Below, piece after piece: positions 52,540 to 61,268 of a stretch of DNA of 64,000 nucleotides. The notes beneath the pieces were generated by a model that did not search any database, had not been told where the DNA came from, and saw only the letters and a program-made list of their open reading frames with translations. This stretch comes from JBKPNJ01 sp963695705 (GTDB lineage Bacteria > Actinomycetota > Actinomycetes > Propionibacteriales > Nocardioidaceae): contig CAVOHB010000004.1 of the NCBI GenBank assembly GCA_963695705.1, forward strand, positions 124,001-188,000, written 5' to 3'. The first letter of the stretch is position 1. Each line of letters starts with the position of its first letter. Position numbers and translations under genes: made by a program.

Positions 52540-53787
52540 ATGAACCGGGCCCGAGGTGCTGGCGCGCCCGATGAGAGCGCGCTGCCTCTCTGGGCGCGGC
52601 GGGCACCGGCGTGGTTCGACGTCGTGGTCGGCATCGTCGCGGCCGGCGCTGCCCTGGCCTCTCTGCTGGGCACCGAACCGGCCGCCGTGGACGCCCGGCT
52701 GGCCGAGCCGAATCTGTTCGCGGCCGTGGTCACGGTGGTCGGTGCTCTCGGTCTGGTCTGGCGACGCACCCATCCCTGGCGCGGGTTCCTGCTACTCGCC
52801 GCGGCGGGCGTGGTCGTGTCGGCAACCGGTTACTACATCGGCTTGCTGTCGGTGTTGTTGATCGTCGCGGTGTTCTCGGTCGCGGCGCACGGCCGGCGCA
52901 TCGAGGGTGTCGCGTCGTTGGCCGTCAGCGTGCTGGCGCTCATTGGGCTGGCTCTGGCGGACGTGCCCGATCTGCGGCTGTCGGATCTGGGCCAGAGCTT
53001 CGCGGTGCTGCTCGCGGCCTGGGCGGTCGGCAACGCGGTCCGGTCCCGCCGCGACCAGCAGAGCGAGCGGTTGCGTGCCGCCGAATGGGAGGCTGCGGCG
53101 GCACGCGACGAGGCAGCTCGGGCGACCGCCCAGGAACGGCTGCGGATCGCCCGCGAGCTGCACGACGTGGTGGCGCACAGCATGTCGCTGATCGCCGTGC
53201 AGGCGGGCGTCGGAGCGCATGTGATCAAGTCCGACCCAGCCGCCGCCGAGCGGGCACTGGACGTGATCGCGGACACCAGCCGGGAGGCGCTGACCCAGAC
53301 GCGTTCCCTGCTGGGAATGCTGCGCAGCGACGACGGCGCCGCGGCCGGTGCGCCGGCCCCTCGGATCGCGGAACTGGACACGTTGCTCGCGACGGTCCGC
53401 GAGGCGGGTATCTCCGTCGATCTTGATGTCAGTGGTGAGCCACGGCACCTCGGCACGGCCGTCGATCAGACGGCGTACCGGATCGTGCAGGAGTCCCTGA
53501 CGAACGTGGTCAGGCACGCCGGGGCCGGCCGGGTGCACGTGGGTTTGCAGTACCAGCCGTCGGCGGTGTGCATCGAGGTCGTCGACGACGGGCGAGCGGC
53601 GGGCAGTGCCCACCGCGCGCCTCAGGGGCTCCCCTCCGGTGGACACGGCCTGGCCGGGCTTCGAGAGCGGGCCAACCTGCTGGGCGGCACCTTCTCGGCC
53701 GGCCCGGCCGCGAACGGCGGCTACCGTGTTCTGGCGGAGCTCCCCGATCCGCCGGTGCCCGGCGGTGCGCTGGCGGCATCACGATGA
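52540..53787 (+). CDS. NarL-type sensor histidine kinase
   Basis: A 415-residue kinase. Five to six TM segments lie at about 22-165 (FDVVVGIVAAGAALASLLG; FAAVVTVVGALGLVW; LLVLLIVAVFSVAAHG-like). A HisKA_3 helix follows with phosphorylated His208 in RIARELHDVVAHSMSLIAVQ. The ATPase end has ESLTNVVRHAGAGRVHV, VVDDGRAAG and GGHGLAGLRERANLLGGTFS. There is no extracellular sensor domain, so it probably senses the membrane, as DesK- and LiaS-type kinases do. ATG 52540 was preferred because similarity begins there. It overlaps its response regulator by four bases. Confidence 0.9.
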   Translation: MNRARGAGAPDESALPLWARRAPAWFDVVVGIVAAGAALASLLGTEPAAVDARLAEPNLFAAVVTVVGALGLVWRRTHPWRGFLLLAAAGVVVSATGYYIGLLSVLLIVAVFSVAAHGRRIEGVASLAVSVLALIGLALADVPDLRLSDLGQSFAVLLAAWAVGNAVRSRRDQQSERLRAAEWEAAAARDEAARATAQERLRIARELHDVVAHSMSLIAVQAGVGAHVIKSDPAAAERALDVIADTSREALTQTRSLLGMLRSDDGAAAGAPAPRIAELDTLLATVREAGISVDLDVSGEPRHLGTAVDQTAYRIVQESLTNVVRHAGAGRVHVGLQYQPSAVCIEVVDDGRAAGSAHRAPQGLPSGGHGLAGLRERANLLGGTFSAGPAANGGYRVLAELPDPPVPGGALAASR

Positions 53788-54464
53788 TCCGGGTGGCCGT
53801 CGTCGACGACCAGGAGCTCGTCCGCAGCGGCTTCGTCGTGCTGCTGCGGTCTGCCGACGGGATCGACGTGGTCGGCGAGGCCGCTGACGGCCTCGAGGCC
53901 CTCGACCTGGTGCGCCGCACCGCGCCGGACGTCGTACTCATGGACATCCGGATGCCGGGCATGGACGGCCTCGAAGCCACCCGCCGGATCACCGGCGACA
54001 GCCGGTGCAGCGGCACCCGCGTCCTGGTCCTGACGACATTCGACGACGACGAGCTGGTGCACGCCGCGCTGCACGCCGGGGCCAGCGGTTTCCTGCTCAA
54101 GGACACTCGGCCGGTCGAGCTCCTGCACGCGGTGGAGGTCGTCGCGGCGGGTGACGGCCTGCTGGCTCCCAGCGTCACCCGGCGGCTGATCGAGCGCTTC
54201 GTGAAGAGCCCGCCGGAGAACGCCGGTAACGCCGGTGCCACCCCGGCTCCGGACGTACCGCTCACCGAACGTGAGCGCGAGGTGCTGCGCGTCGTGGCCC
54301 AGGGCCTGTCGAACCGAGAGATCGCCGCCGCGCTGCACCTCGGGTACGGCACGGTCAAGACCCACGTCAGTCACCTGCTCACGAAGCTGGACTGCCGTGA
54401 TCGGGCCCAGCTGGTGATGTACGCGTACGAGTCGGGGCTCACCAAGCCGCAGGCGCTGGGCTGA
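53784..54464 (+). CDS. NarL/LuxR-family response regulator
   Basis: A 226-residue regulator with a receiver (VAVVDDQELVRSGF; phosphoacceptor Asp54 in VVLMDIRMPGMDG; Lys near 105 in GFLLKDTRP) and a LuxR DNA-binding domain near 160-220 (LTEREREVLRVVAQGLSNRE, then LGYGTVKTHVSHLLTKL). Translationally coupled to the kinase (ATGA). The CPBP protease gene 200 bp downstream may be a target. Confidence 0.93.
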   Translation: MIRVAVVDDQELVRSGFVVLLRSADGIDVVGEAADGLEALDLVRRTAPDVVLMDIRMPGMDGLEATRRITGDSRCSGTRVLVLTTFDDDELVHAALHAGASGFLLKDTRPVELLHAVEVVAAGDGLLAPSVTRRLIERFVKSPPENAGNAGATPAPDVPLTEREREVLRVVAQGLSNREIAAALHLGYGTVKTHVSHLLTKLDCRDRAQLVMYAYESGLTKPQALG

Positions 54465-54661
54465 CGGCTCCACCGGCGACTCTGCGCCCACGCAGCAGGC
54501 ACCCTGCCCGCAGCGGAGCCTCTACCTGGGGACAGAGGGTGGCCAGCTGAAAGATCTGTCCCGGGCCGCGAGGGTGGAGTCCCAGGATCGATGGCACGGA
54601 TGCCGGGAACGACGAGATTGGAACCAGTCGCCAAACCCGTCATCCGTCCCGGAGGTTCCAG

Positions 54662-55531
54662 ATGTATCGATCCACCGCAGCGCGAGAAGCGACCACCTTC
54701 CTCGCTCTGGTCTACTCAATGGCACTCGGCATCGCACTCGCCCTCCCGCATGCCGGCATCGCGCCGCTGTTGTCGGTGCTCGTGCCGGTCGTGAGCGTCG
54801 CGATCATCACGTTCGCCGGGCACCGCCGGGGCCACCGTCGCGCGCTCTGGCGTTCCTTCGGTCTGGGCAGCGCCGGACTGCGAAGCTGGCCGGCGGCCAT
54901 CGTCATGCCGATCGTGTTCCTCACCGTCGCCTACGGAACTGCCATCCTGCTGGGGCTGGCGAGTGTGCGCGGACCGGACATGTCAGGCTCCGCCCTCGCC
55001 TCCAACGGCGCCGACCTGGCCATCAGCCTGGTGCTCGGCAGCGTCCTGATCCTGGGCGAGGAGATCGGCTGGCGCGGTTACCTGCTGCCCCGGCTGCAGC
55101 AGCTAGGCTCCCGACGTCGCTCGGCCGTCACCACCGGGTTCCTGCACGGCCTGTTCCACCTGCCGCTCATCCTGCTGACCACCACCTACGACAGCATCGG
55201 GAACCGTTTCATCGTGGCACCGATCGTCGTCGTGACGATCACCTCCGCAGGCGTCTTCTACGCCTGGCTGAAGGACCGGTCCGCAAGCATCTGGCCCGTC
55301 GCCATCGCCCACAACACCGCCAACACCGTGTTCGACATCGGCGCGGCAGCGACCATCACGACCTCCCCCGCCGCGCTCGCGTACACCGCAGGCGAAAGCG
55401 GGATCGCCACGATGCTCGTCGTCGCGGGGTTCGCCGTCTGCCTGCTCGCCCGCTCCAGCGTCTGGGACCAGCCGGCGACCGTCGTCGATCGGGATCGCCG
55501 CCCGCAGCGTGTGCTCAGCGAAGTCGCCTGA
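54662..55531 (+). CDS. CPBP-family intramembrane metalloprotease
   Basis: A 289-residue polytopic protein with about seven TM segments. The Abi/CPBP motifs are LILGEEIGWRGYLLP (Glu133-Glu134 pair), TTGFLHGLFHLPLILL and PVAIAHNTANTVFD, giving the two Glu, one or two His and one Asn expected at the active site. Family members include Rce1-like CAAX proteases and bacteriocin-immunity proteins. ATG 54662. It follows the two-component pair on the same strand, so it may be induced by membrane stress. A strong hairpin follows the gene. Confidence 0.88.
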   Translation: MYRSTAAREATTFLALVYSMALGIALALPHAGIAPLLSVLVPVVSVAIITFAGHRRGHRRALWRSFGLGSAGLRSWPAAIVMPIVFLTVAYGTAILLGLASVRGPDMSGSALASNGADLAISLVLGSVLILGEEIGWRGYLLPRLQQLGSRRRSAVTTGFLHGLFHLPLILLTTTYDSIGNRFIVAPIVVVTITSAGVFYAWLKDRSASIWPVAIAHNTANTVFDIGAAATITTSPAALAYTAGESGIATMLVVAGFAVCLLARSSVWDQPATVVDRDRRPQRVLSEVA

Positions 55532-55556
55532 GCACACCGAGCCACCCGCCGCATTC

Positions 55557-55594
55557 GCCTATGACCTGCCCGATATCCCGGGCAGGTCATAGGC
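55557..55594. terminator. Bidirectional terminator between CPBP gene and purQ
   Basis: A perfect 16-bp inverted repeat, GCCTATGACCTGCCCG (55557-55572) and CGGGCAGGTCATAGGC (55579-55594), with a 6-nt loop. It lies 26 bp after the CPBP stop and 27 bp after the purQ stop on the opposite strand, so it can serve both convergent transcripts. No T run. Confidence 0.8.
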
Positions 55595-55620
55595 GTGCGC
55601 GGAAAACGGCCCGAAGCGGG

Positions 55621-56295
55621 TCAGATCGGTGCCAGCGCCGCCCGAAGGACGGACTGGAAGAACCCGAGGCCATCGGTGCCCGGGCCGCACAGGGCGTCAA
55701 CCGCGTGCTCGGGGTGTGGCATCAGCCCGACGACGTTGCCGGGACCGTTGCTGATGCCGGCGATGTCACGCAGTGAGCCGTTCGGGTTCCCGCCGAGATA
55801 CCGGGCCACGACGCGGCCTTCGGCCTCGAGCATGTCGAGGGTCTGCTCGTCGGCGACGTAGCCGCCCTCCCCGTTCTTCAGCACGATGGTGACCTCCTGG
55901 TCCCGTCGGTACGCCGAGGTCCAGGGGGTCGACGCGTTCTCGATCCGCAGTCGCTGGTCGCGGCAGACGAACCTGCGGTGGTGGTTGCGGATCAGCGCGC
56001 CCGGCAGCAGATGCGACTCACAGAGGACCTGGAAGCCGTTGCAGATGCCCAGCACCGGCATACCCGCATTCGCGGCGGAGATCACCTCGGTCATCACCGG
56101 CGCGAACCGCGCGATCGCGCCGCAGCGCAGGTAGTCACCGTAGGAGAACCCGCCCGGCAGGACGATGGCGTCGACCCCGGCCAGGTCGTCATCGGCGTGC
56201 CAGACGGCAACGGGCGCGCCCCCGGCGATCTCGACTGCCTGCCGCGCGTCCACGTCGTCGAGGGAGCCGGGAAACGTGACGACGCCGATCCTCAC
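55621..56295 (-). CDS. purQ: Phosphoribosylformylglycinamidine synthase, glutaminase subunit
   Basis: A 224-residue class I glutamine amidotransferase that supplies ammonia to PurL. RIGVVTFPGSLDDVDARQAV, the nucleophile Cys in VLGICNGFQVLCE, and GLMPHPEHAVDALCGP with the catalytic His near 190 are present. GTG 56295 overlaps the purS stop (GTGA), which ties the two subunits together. Confidence 0.97.
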   Translation of the reverse strand: MRIGVVTFPGSLDDVDARQAVEIAGGAPVAVWHADDDLAGVDAIVLPGGFSYGDYLRCGAIARFAPVMTEVISAANAGMPVLGICNGFQVLCESHLLPGALIRNHHRRFVCRDQRLRIENASTPWTSAYRRDQEVTIVLKNGEGGYVADEQTLDMLEAEGRVVARYLGGNPNGSLRDIAGISNGPGNVVGLMPHPEHAVDALCGPGTDGLGFFQSVLRAALAPI

Positions 56296-56537
56296 GGTTC
56301 GACCTTGACGTCGTAGTCCTCGATGACCGGGTTGGACAGCAGGGTCTCGGCCAGCCTGCGCACCTCGGAGAGCCGCTCCGCGGTGACATCACCCTCGAGC
56401 TCGAGCTCGAAACGCTTCCCCTGCCTCACACCGCTGACGCCGGTGAGCCCGAGCCGGCCGAGCGCACCGTGAACCGCCTTGCCCTGCGGGTCCAGGATCG
56501 CCGGCTTCAGCATGACGTCGACGACGACCCGGGTCAT
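56292..56537 (-). CDS. purS: Phosphoribosylformylglycinamidine synthase subunit PurS
   Basis: An 81-residue protein: VVVDVMLKPAILDPQGKAVH, GALGRLGLTGVSGVRQGKRF, then LLSNPVIEDYDVKVE. PurS bridges PurL and PurQ in the FGAR amidotransferase complex. ATG 56537. It is coupled to purQ and 67 bp downstream of the acyl-CoA ligase gene. Confidence 0.96.
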   Translation of the reverse strand: MTRVVVDVMLKPAILDPQGKAVHGALGRLGLTGVSGVRQGKRFELELEGDVTAERLSEVRRLAETLLSNPVIEDYDVKVEP

Positions 56538-56604
56538 GCTGTGCTCCTCGGCTCGATGCCACCACCCGCGAGAGACCTCACTGTACCGAGGCTCGTCGAG
56601 ACCC

Positions 56605-58167
56605 TTATCGAGGCTCGTCGTGGAGCTGACGCTTGAGGATCTTGCCGGTCGCGGTCATCGGCAGCTCGGGCCGGAACTCCACCGTGCGGGGGTACTTGTA
56701 GGCGGCCATGTGCTCACGACACCAGCCGACGAGATCGTCCTCGGTCGCGTCGGCGCCCGCTGCCCGGATGACGTACGCCTTGATCTCCTCACCGTGGCGC
56801 TCGTCCGGGATCCCGACGACGGCCGCAAGTGACACGGCCGGATGGGTCATCAGCACTTCCTCGATCTCTCGCGGATAGACGTTGAACCCACCCCGGATGA
56901 TCATGTCCTTGGCCCGGTCGACAATGTAGTAGAACCCGTCCTCGTCCCGCCGGGCGAGATCGCCGGAGCGGAACCATCCATCGCGCATCACCTCCGCGGT
57001 GGCATCGGGCCGCTTGTAGTAGCCCTTCATGATGTTGTAGCCGCGGATCGCGATCTCGCCGACCTCGTCCGTCCCGGTCACCTCCTGCCACTCGGGATCG
57101 ATCAGCTTGAGCTCCACGCCCCATATCGGCACGCCGATGGACCCGGGCTTCGGGTCCCGGCGCGGCGGGTTGAACGTCGCCACCGGTGACGTCTCCGACA
57201 GCCCGTACCCCTCCTTCACCACGACGCGGAACCGTTCCCGCATCTCCTTGATGATCTCGACCGCGAGCGCCGAGCCGCCGGAGACCGCAACCCGCAGGTT
57301 GGCCGCGATCCGCTCCACGTCGACATCGTCAGTCAGCGCTGCGAGCAGCCCCCAGTACATCGTCGGGACGCCGGCGAAGAACGTGATGTCCTCGGACTGC
57401 ATGAGACCGAGCGCGGCCGTCGCGTCGAACCGCGGCAGGAGCACCAGGGTCGAGCCGTCACTGAAGCCGGCATTCATCTGGACGGTCTGCCCGAACGAGT
57501 GGAAAAGCGGCAAGGTCACCAGGTGGACGTCGAAGCCACGTTCGGACTGCCCGTGCAGCCAGAGGTTGCTCATCGCGTTGAGCACCATGTTGGTGTGCGT
57601 GAGCTCTGCTCCCTTTGGCCGGCCGGTGGTCCCGCTGGTATAGAGGATCACCGCGGTGTCGGTGGGCTCGGTGAGTCGGGTGGAGAACGTCGAGGGCTGG
57701 TCCGCCACCGCGCTGCCGAGCGTCGGTGCTCCATCGATCGGTGACGACGCGGCCGGATCTGCCCTGATCAGGAAGAAGCGTTCGCAGCCGGGCGTCTCGG
57801 TGAAGCCCTGCCAGCCCTCGGCACCCATCGGCAGCTCCGCCGTGCCCTCGAAGCAGAAGAACGCCTTCGCGTCGGAGTCGTCGAGGTGGTAGGCGACCTC
57901 GCGGCCCTTCAGGAGCACGTTGAGTGGCACGACCACTGCACCGGCCTTGAGGATCCCGTAGTAGACGATCGGGAAGTACGGCAGGTTGGGACACGTCAGC
58001 GCGACGTGGTCGCCCGGCTCGATGCCGATGGACACCAGCAGGTTCGCCACCTGGCAGGCGGCGGCGTTGACGCTCTTGTAGTCGAGGCGCCGTTCGCCGC
58101 AGACGATCGCATCGCGGTCGGGGACCGCGCGAGCGCTGTCCTCCAGCATCATCGACAGGTTGAGCAC
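56605..58167 (-). CDS. Long-chain fatty-acid--CoA ligase (AMP-binding)
   Basis: A 520-residue adenylate-forming enzyme. TAVILYTSGTTGRPKGAELTH near 168-188 is the AMP loop, followed by LPLFHSFGQTVQMNAGF, VKEGYGLSETSPVATFNPP, GDLARRDEDGFYYIVDRAKD and MIIRGGFNVYPREIEEVL, with the C-terminal catalytic Lys in PMTATGKILKR. It activates a carboxylic acid to an acyl-CoA through acyl-AMP. Chain length cannot be read from the sequence. It sits between purS and purC on the same strand and has no metabolic link to purines. ATG 58167. Confidence 0.88.
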   Translation of the reverse strand: MLNLSMMLEDSARAVPDRDAIVCGERRLDYKSVNAAACQVANLLVSIGIEPGDHVALTCPNLPYFPIVYYGILKAGAVVVPLNVLLKGREVAYHLDDSDAKAFFCFEGTAELPMGAEGWQGFTETPGCERFFLIRADPAASSPIDGAPTLGSAVADQPSTFSTRLTEPTDTAVILYTSGTTGRPKGAELTHTNMVLNAMSNLWLHGQSERGFDVHLVTLPLFHSFGQTVQMNAGFSDGSTLVLLPRFDATAALGLMQSEDITFFAGVPTMYWGLLAALTDDVDVERIAANLRVAVSGGSALAVEIIKEMRERFRVVVKEGYGLSETSPVATFNPPRRDPKPGSIGVPIWGVELKLIDPEWQEVTGTDEVGEIAIRGYNIMKGYYKRPDATAEVMRDGWFRSGDLARRDEDGFYYIVDRAKDMIIRGGFNVYPREIEEVLMTHPAVSLAAVVGIPDERHGEEIKAYVIRAAGADATEDDLVGWCREHMAAYKYPRTVEFRPELPMTATGKILKRQLHDEPR

Positions 58168-58225
58168 GTCATGCCTCCTGGTCGGGGGGACGGCGGGGCG
58201 CGCGTCCCTCGGATGGATGCGGCGT

Positions 58226-59092
58226 CTAGACCCCCTGTCCGGTCAGGCGGTGGTACGCCTCGGCGTACCGCTGACGCGTCATCTCCACGATCTCGGGCGG
58301 AAGCGCCGGCGGTGCCACACCGGCGGCCGGGTCCCATCCCGACTCGGAGGTTAGCCAGGTGCGAACGAACTGCTTGTCGAACGACGGCTGCTCCCGTCCG
58401 GGCTGCCACTCCTCGACCGGCCAGAACCTCGATGAGTCAGGAGTGAGGGCTTCGTCGGCGAGCACGATGGTGCCGTCCGGTCGCGCTCCGAACTCCAGCT
58501 TGGTGTCGGCCACGATGATGCCTCGTTCTCGTGCGACGTCCTCCGCGCGCTCGTACACCTCCAACGTGAGCGACCGCAGCTTCGCCGCGACGCCCTCGCC
58601 GACAGCGTCGGCCACGGCCTGGTAGGCGATGTTCTCATCATGCTCGCCTATCGCGGCCTTCGTCGCCGGCGTGAAGATCGGCTCGGGCAGTCGCGAACCG
58701 TTCTCGAGATGCGGCGGCAGCTCGATCCCGCACACCTCGCCGGTCGCCGTGTAGTCACGCACGGCGGAGCCGGCGAGATACCCACGCGCGACGCACTCGA
58801 TCGGGAACATGTCCAGCCGCTCACAGACCACGGCGCGGCCGGCCACCTCGTCCGGGACCTCGGTCGAGATCAGGTGGTTGGGAACGATGTCCGCCAACCG
58901 CTCGAACCACCACGTCGACATCCTCGTGAGGATCTTGCCCTTATCCGGAATCCGTGTGGCCAGCACATGGTCGAACGCCGAGATGCGGTCGGTGGCGACC
59001 ATCAGCAGCCGGCCGTCACCGAGGTCGTACAGGTCTCTCACCTTGCCCGAGTGGAGGTGCGAAGCGTTGGGGATCTGCAGGACAGGACCCAT
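58226..59092 (-). CDS. purC: SAICAR synthase
   Basis: A 288-residue enzyme that joins aspartate to CAIR using ATP. HSGKVRDLYDLGDGRLLMVA, TDRISAFDHVLATRIPDKG, ECVARGYLAGSAVRDY, and IIVADTKLEFGARPDG, then DEALTPDSSRFWP are the family motifs in order. ATG 59092, with AGG nine bases upstream, was chosen over an in-frame ATG at 59101. It is divergent from the CrtI-like gene. Confidence 0.97.
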   Translation of the reverse strand: MGPVLQIPNASHLHSGKVRDLYDLGDGRLLMVATDRISAFDHVLATRIPDKGKILTRMSTWWFERLADIVPNHLISTEVPDEVAGRAVVCERLDMFPIECVARGYLAGSAVRDYTATGEVCGIELPPHLENGSRLPEPIFTPATKAAIGEHDENIAYQAVADAVGEGVAAKLRSLTLEVYERAEDVARERGIIVADTKLEFGARPDGTIVLADEALTPDSSRFWPVEEWQPGREQPSFDKQFVRTWLTSESGWDPAAGVAPPALPPEIVEMTRQRYAEAYHRLTGQGV

Positions 59093-59238
59093 GTGCGGCA
59101 TCCTGCCATGCGAGGATGGCCCGATGCGTGAGCCGGGAGCGATGCGAGGGCGCCGACGTGAACGCCCTGGGACGTGACGGCCGTGCCTGACGCGGTGGGG
59201 AGCCACGGCCATGCCTGTGCCGTCGGGGGGCCGCGGCC

Positions 59239-60819
59239 ATGACCGATGCCGTGGTGATCGGTTCCGGACCCAACGGGCTCGTCGCCGCGAACCTGCTCGC
59301 CGACCATGGGTGGTCGGTGACGGTGCTCGAGGCGCAGTCGACCATCGGCGGGGCCGTCCGCTCCGACTCCGAGGTGGCCGAGGGGTTCGTGCACGACACG
59401 TTCAGCGCCTTCTACCCCTTCGGTGCCGCATCCCCGGCGATCAAGGCGCTCCACCTGGAGGACCACGGACTGCGGTGGGTGCACACCGACGCCGTGGAGG
59501 GCCACGTGTTCCCCGACGGCAGATGGGCAGTGATCCATCGGGAGCCGGAGGCCACGGCGGCAGGCCTCGACGAGCTGCGCGCCGGAGACGGACAGGCCTG
59601 GCTGGAGATGTATGCGATGTGGCAGCGCGTCGGCGCCGACCTGATGGGCGCGCTGCTCAGCCCGTTCCCCCCGGTGAAGCACGGGGCGCTCGCCGCCGTC
59701 AAGGCACCGAGCGCCGGCCTGCTCGAGGTGGCCCGGATGCTGGTGATCTCGGCCCACCGGCTGGGCATCGAACGGTTCGCCGGCGAAGGGGGCCAGCTGC
59801 TGCTGAACTGCAACGCGCTGCACGCGGACTTCCCGCTCGACGGCCCGGGATCGGGTCTGTTCGGTTGGATCATGTGCATGCTCGCCCAGGAGGTCGGTTT
59901 CCCCGTGCCCGAAGGGGGAGCCGGCCGGCTGACCGAGGCGATGGGTGCGCGGTTGCGGTCCAAGGGTGGCGAGATCGTGACCGGTGCCCGGGTCGAGCGC
60001 ATCGTCGTCCAGGACGGACGGGCCGTCGGCGTCGAGGTGGCGGGTGGCGAACGGATCACAGCGACCAAGGCGGTTTGCGCGGACGTGACCGCTTCCAATC
60101 TCTACGGCGGGCTGGTCTCCTGGGACGACCTACCGTCTCGGGTACGAGCCGACATGCGGCGCTTCGAGCTGGACCCCGCCACGATGAAGGTGGACTGGGC
60201 CCTCAGCGGCGCCGTGCCCTGGAAAGGCAGGCCGGAGAAGATGCCGGCCTCGCTGCACATCGCGGACAGCATCGATGCGCTGCTCACCTTCGCCGGGCAG
60301 CTCAGCTCACACCGTGTCCCGGCCGAGCCGTTCCTCCTGGTCGGCCAGATGACCACCGCCGACCCGACCAGGTCGCCCGCGGGTACCGAGTCGATGTGGG
60401 CGTACACCCACGTGCCCCAGGAGGTTCATGGCGATGCCGGTGACGAGGGCCTGACCGGAGCGTGGGACAGCAGCGAGACCGAGCGGTTCGCGGACCGGAT
60501 GCAGGCGCGGGTCGAGAAGTATGCTCCCGGCTTCGGCGACCGGGTCATCGCGCGACGGGTTCTGGGCCCGCGCGAGCTCGAGTCCCGCAACGAGAACCTC
60601 GTCGGCGGCTCGGTGAACGGCGGCACCGCAGCGGTGCACCAGCAGCTCATCTTCCGGCCCATTCCCGGCCTCGGTCGCGCGGAGACACCGGTGAAGGGCT
60701 TGTATCTGACCAGCGCCTCGGCGCATCCAGGCGGTGGCGTGCACGGGGCTCCCGGCAGAACCGCAGCGCGCGCAGCGATCGCCCATGACCGGGTTCGCCG
60801 GCCACGCCGGAAGGGCTGA
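59239..60819 (+). CDS. CrtI/phytoene-desaturase-like FAD oxidoreductase
   Basis: A 526-residue flavoprotein. AVVIGSGPNGLVAANLLADH followed by VTVLEAQSTIGGAVRS is the FAD entry motif of the CrtI/PDS-like group. VPEGGAGRLTEAMGARLRSK and VERIVVQDGRAVGVEVAGGE follow, and TPVKGLYLTSASAHPGGGVH, then GAPGRTAARAA is the C-terminal FAD motif. No carotenoid gene is nearby. It is one of the broad uncharacterised NAD(P)/FAD proteins of this superfamily. ATG 59239; it is followed two bases later by an SRPBCC gene. Confidence 0.85.
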   Translation: MTDAVVIGSGPNGLVAANLLADHGWSVTVLEAQSTIGGAVRSDSEVAEGFVHDTFSAFYPFGAASPAIKALHLEDHGLRWVHTDAVEGHVFPDGRWAVIHREPEATAAGLDELRAGDGQAWLEMYAMWQRVGADLMGALLSPFPPVKHGALAAVKAPSAGLLEVARMLVISAHRLGIERFAGEGGQLLLNCNALHADFPLDGPGSGLFGWIMCMLAQEVGFPVPEGGAGRLTEAMGARLRSKGGEIVTGARVERIVVQDGRAVGVEVAGGERITATKAVCADVTASNLYGGLVSWDDLPSRVRADMRRFELDPATMKVDWALSGAVPWKGRPEKMPASLHIADSIDALLTFAGQLSSHRVPAEPFLLVGQMTTADPTRSPAGTESMWAYTHVPQEVHGDAGDEGLTGAWDSSETERFADRMQARVEKYAPGFGDRVIARRVLGPRELESRNENLVGGSVNGGTAAVHQQLIFRPIPGLGRAETPVKGLYLTSASAHPGGGVHGAPGRTAARAAIAHDRVRRPRRKG

Positions 60820-60820
60820 C

Positions 60821-61258
60821 ATGAGCCAGACCGAAGTCACCGAGCACTTCGCCGCGACGCCGGCGCAGGTGTGGCGGGTCCTCGCCGACGGGCACCGGTA
60901 CGCGGAGTGGGTGCAGGGCACCAAGCACATCCGCCATGTCGAGCCCGGATGGCCGGCCGTGGGCACCTCTATCCACTTCACCGCGGGGATCGGGCCACTC
61001 GAGCACAAGGACCGCACGACGGTCCGCGAGTGCGAGGTCGAGCGGAAACTCGAGCTCGAGGTGCATGCCTGGCCGGTCGGCACGGTCCGGGTAGCCCTTT
61101 CGATCGAGCCGGAGGCAGACGGGAGCCGGGTGACGCTCGCCGAGCACCCCCTTCATGGTCCCGCCGCCTGGTTGCACTCCGCTCTGACCGCCGTCGGCTT
61201 CCGGGCGCGAAACCGGGTCCAGATCAACGAGCTGCGCCGGCTCGCCGAGGCGGGTTAG
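60821..61258 (+). CDS. SRPBCC-family (polyketide cyclase-like) protein
   Basis: A 145-residue helix-grip protein: TEHFAATPAQVWRVLADGHR followed by YAEWVQGTKHIRHVEPGWP at the N terminus, and a long C-terminal helix (ALTAVGFRARNRVQINELRR). Such domains bind hydrophobic ligands. ATG 60821 lies one base after the preceding stop, so the two genes form an operon and may act on the same lipid- or polyketide-like compound. It is convergent with purB. Confidence 0.85.
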   Translation: MSQTEVTEHFAATPAQVWRVLADGHRYAEWVQGTKHIRHVEPGWPAVGTSIHFTAGIGPLEHKDRTTVRECEVERKLELEVHAWPVGTVRVALSIEPEADGSRVTLAEHPLHGPAAWLHSALTAVGFRARNRVQINELRRLAEAG

Positions 61259-61268
61259 CCGGGCGTAC

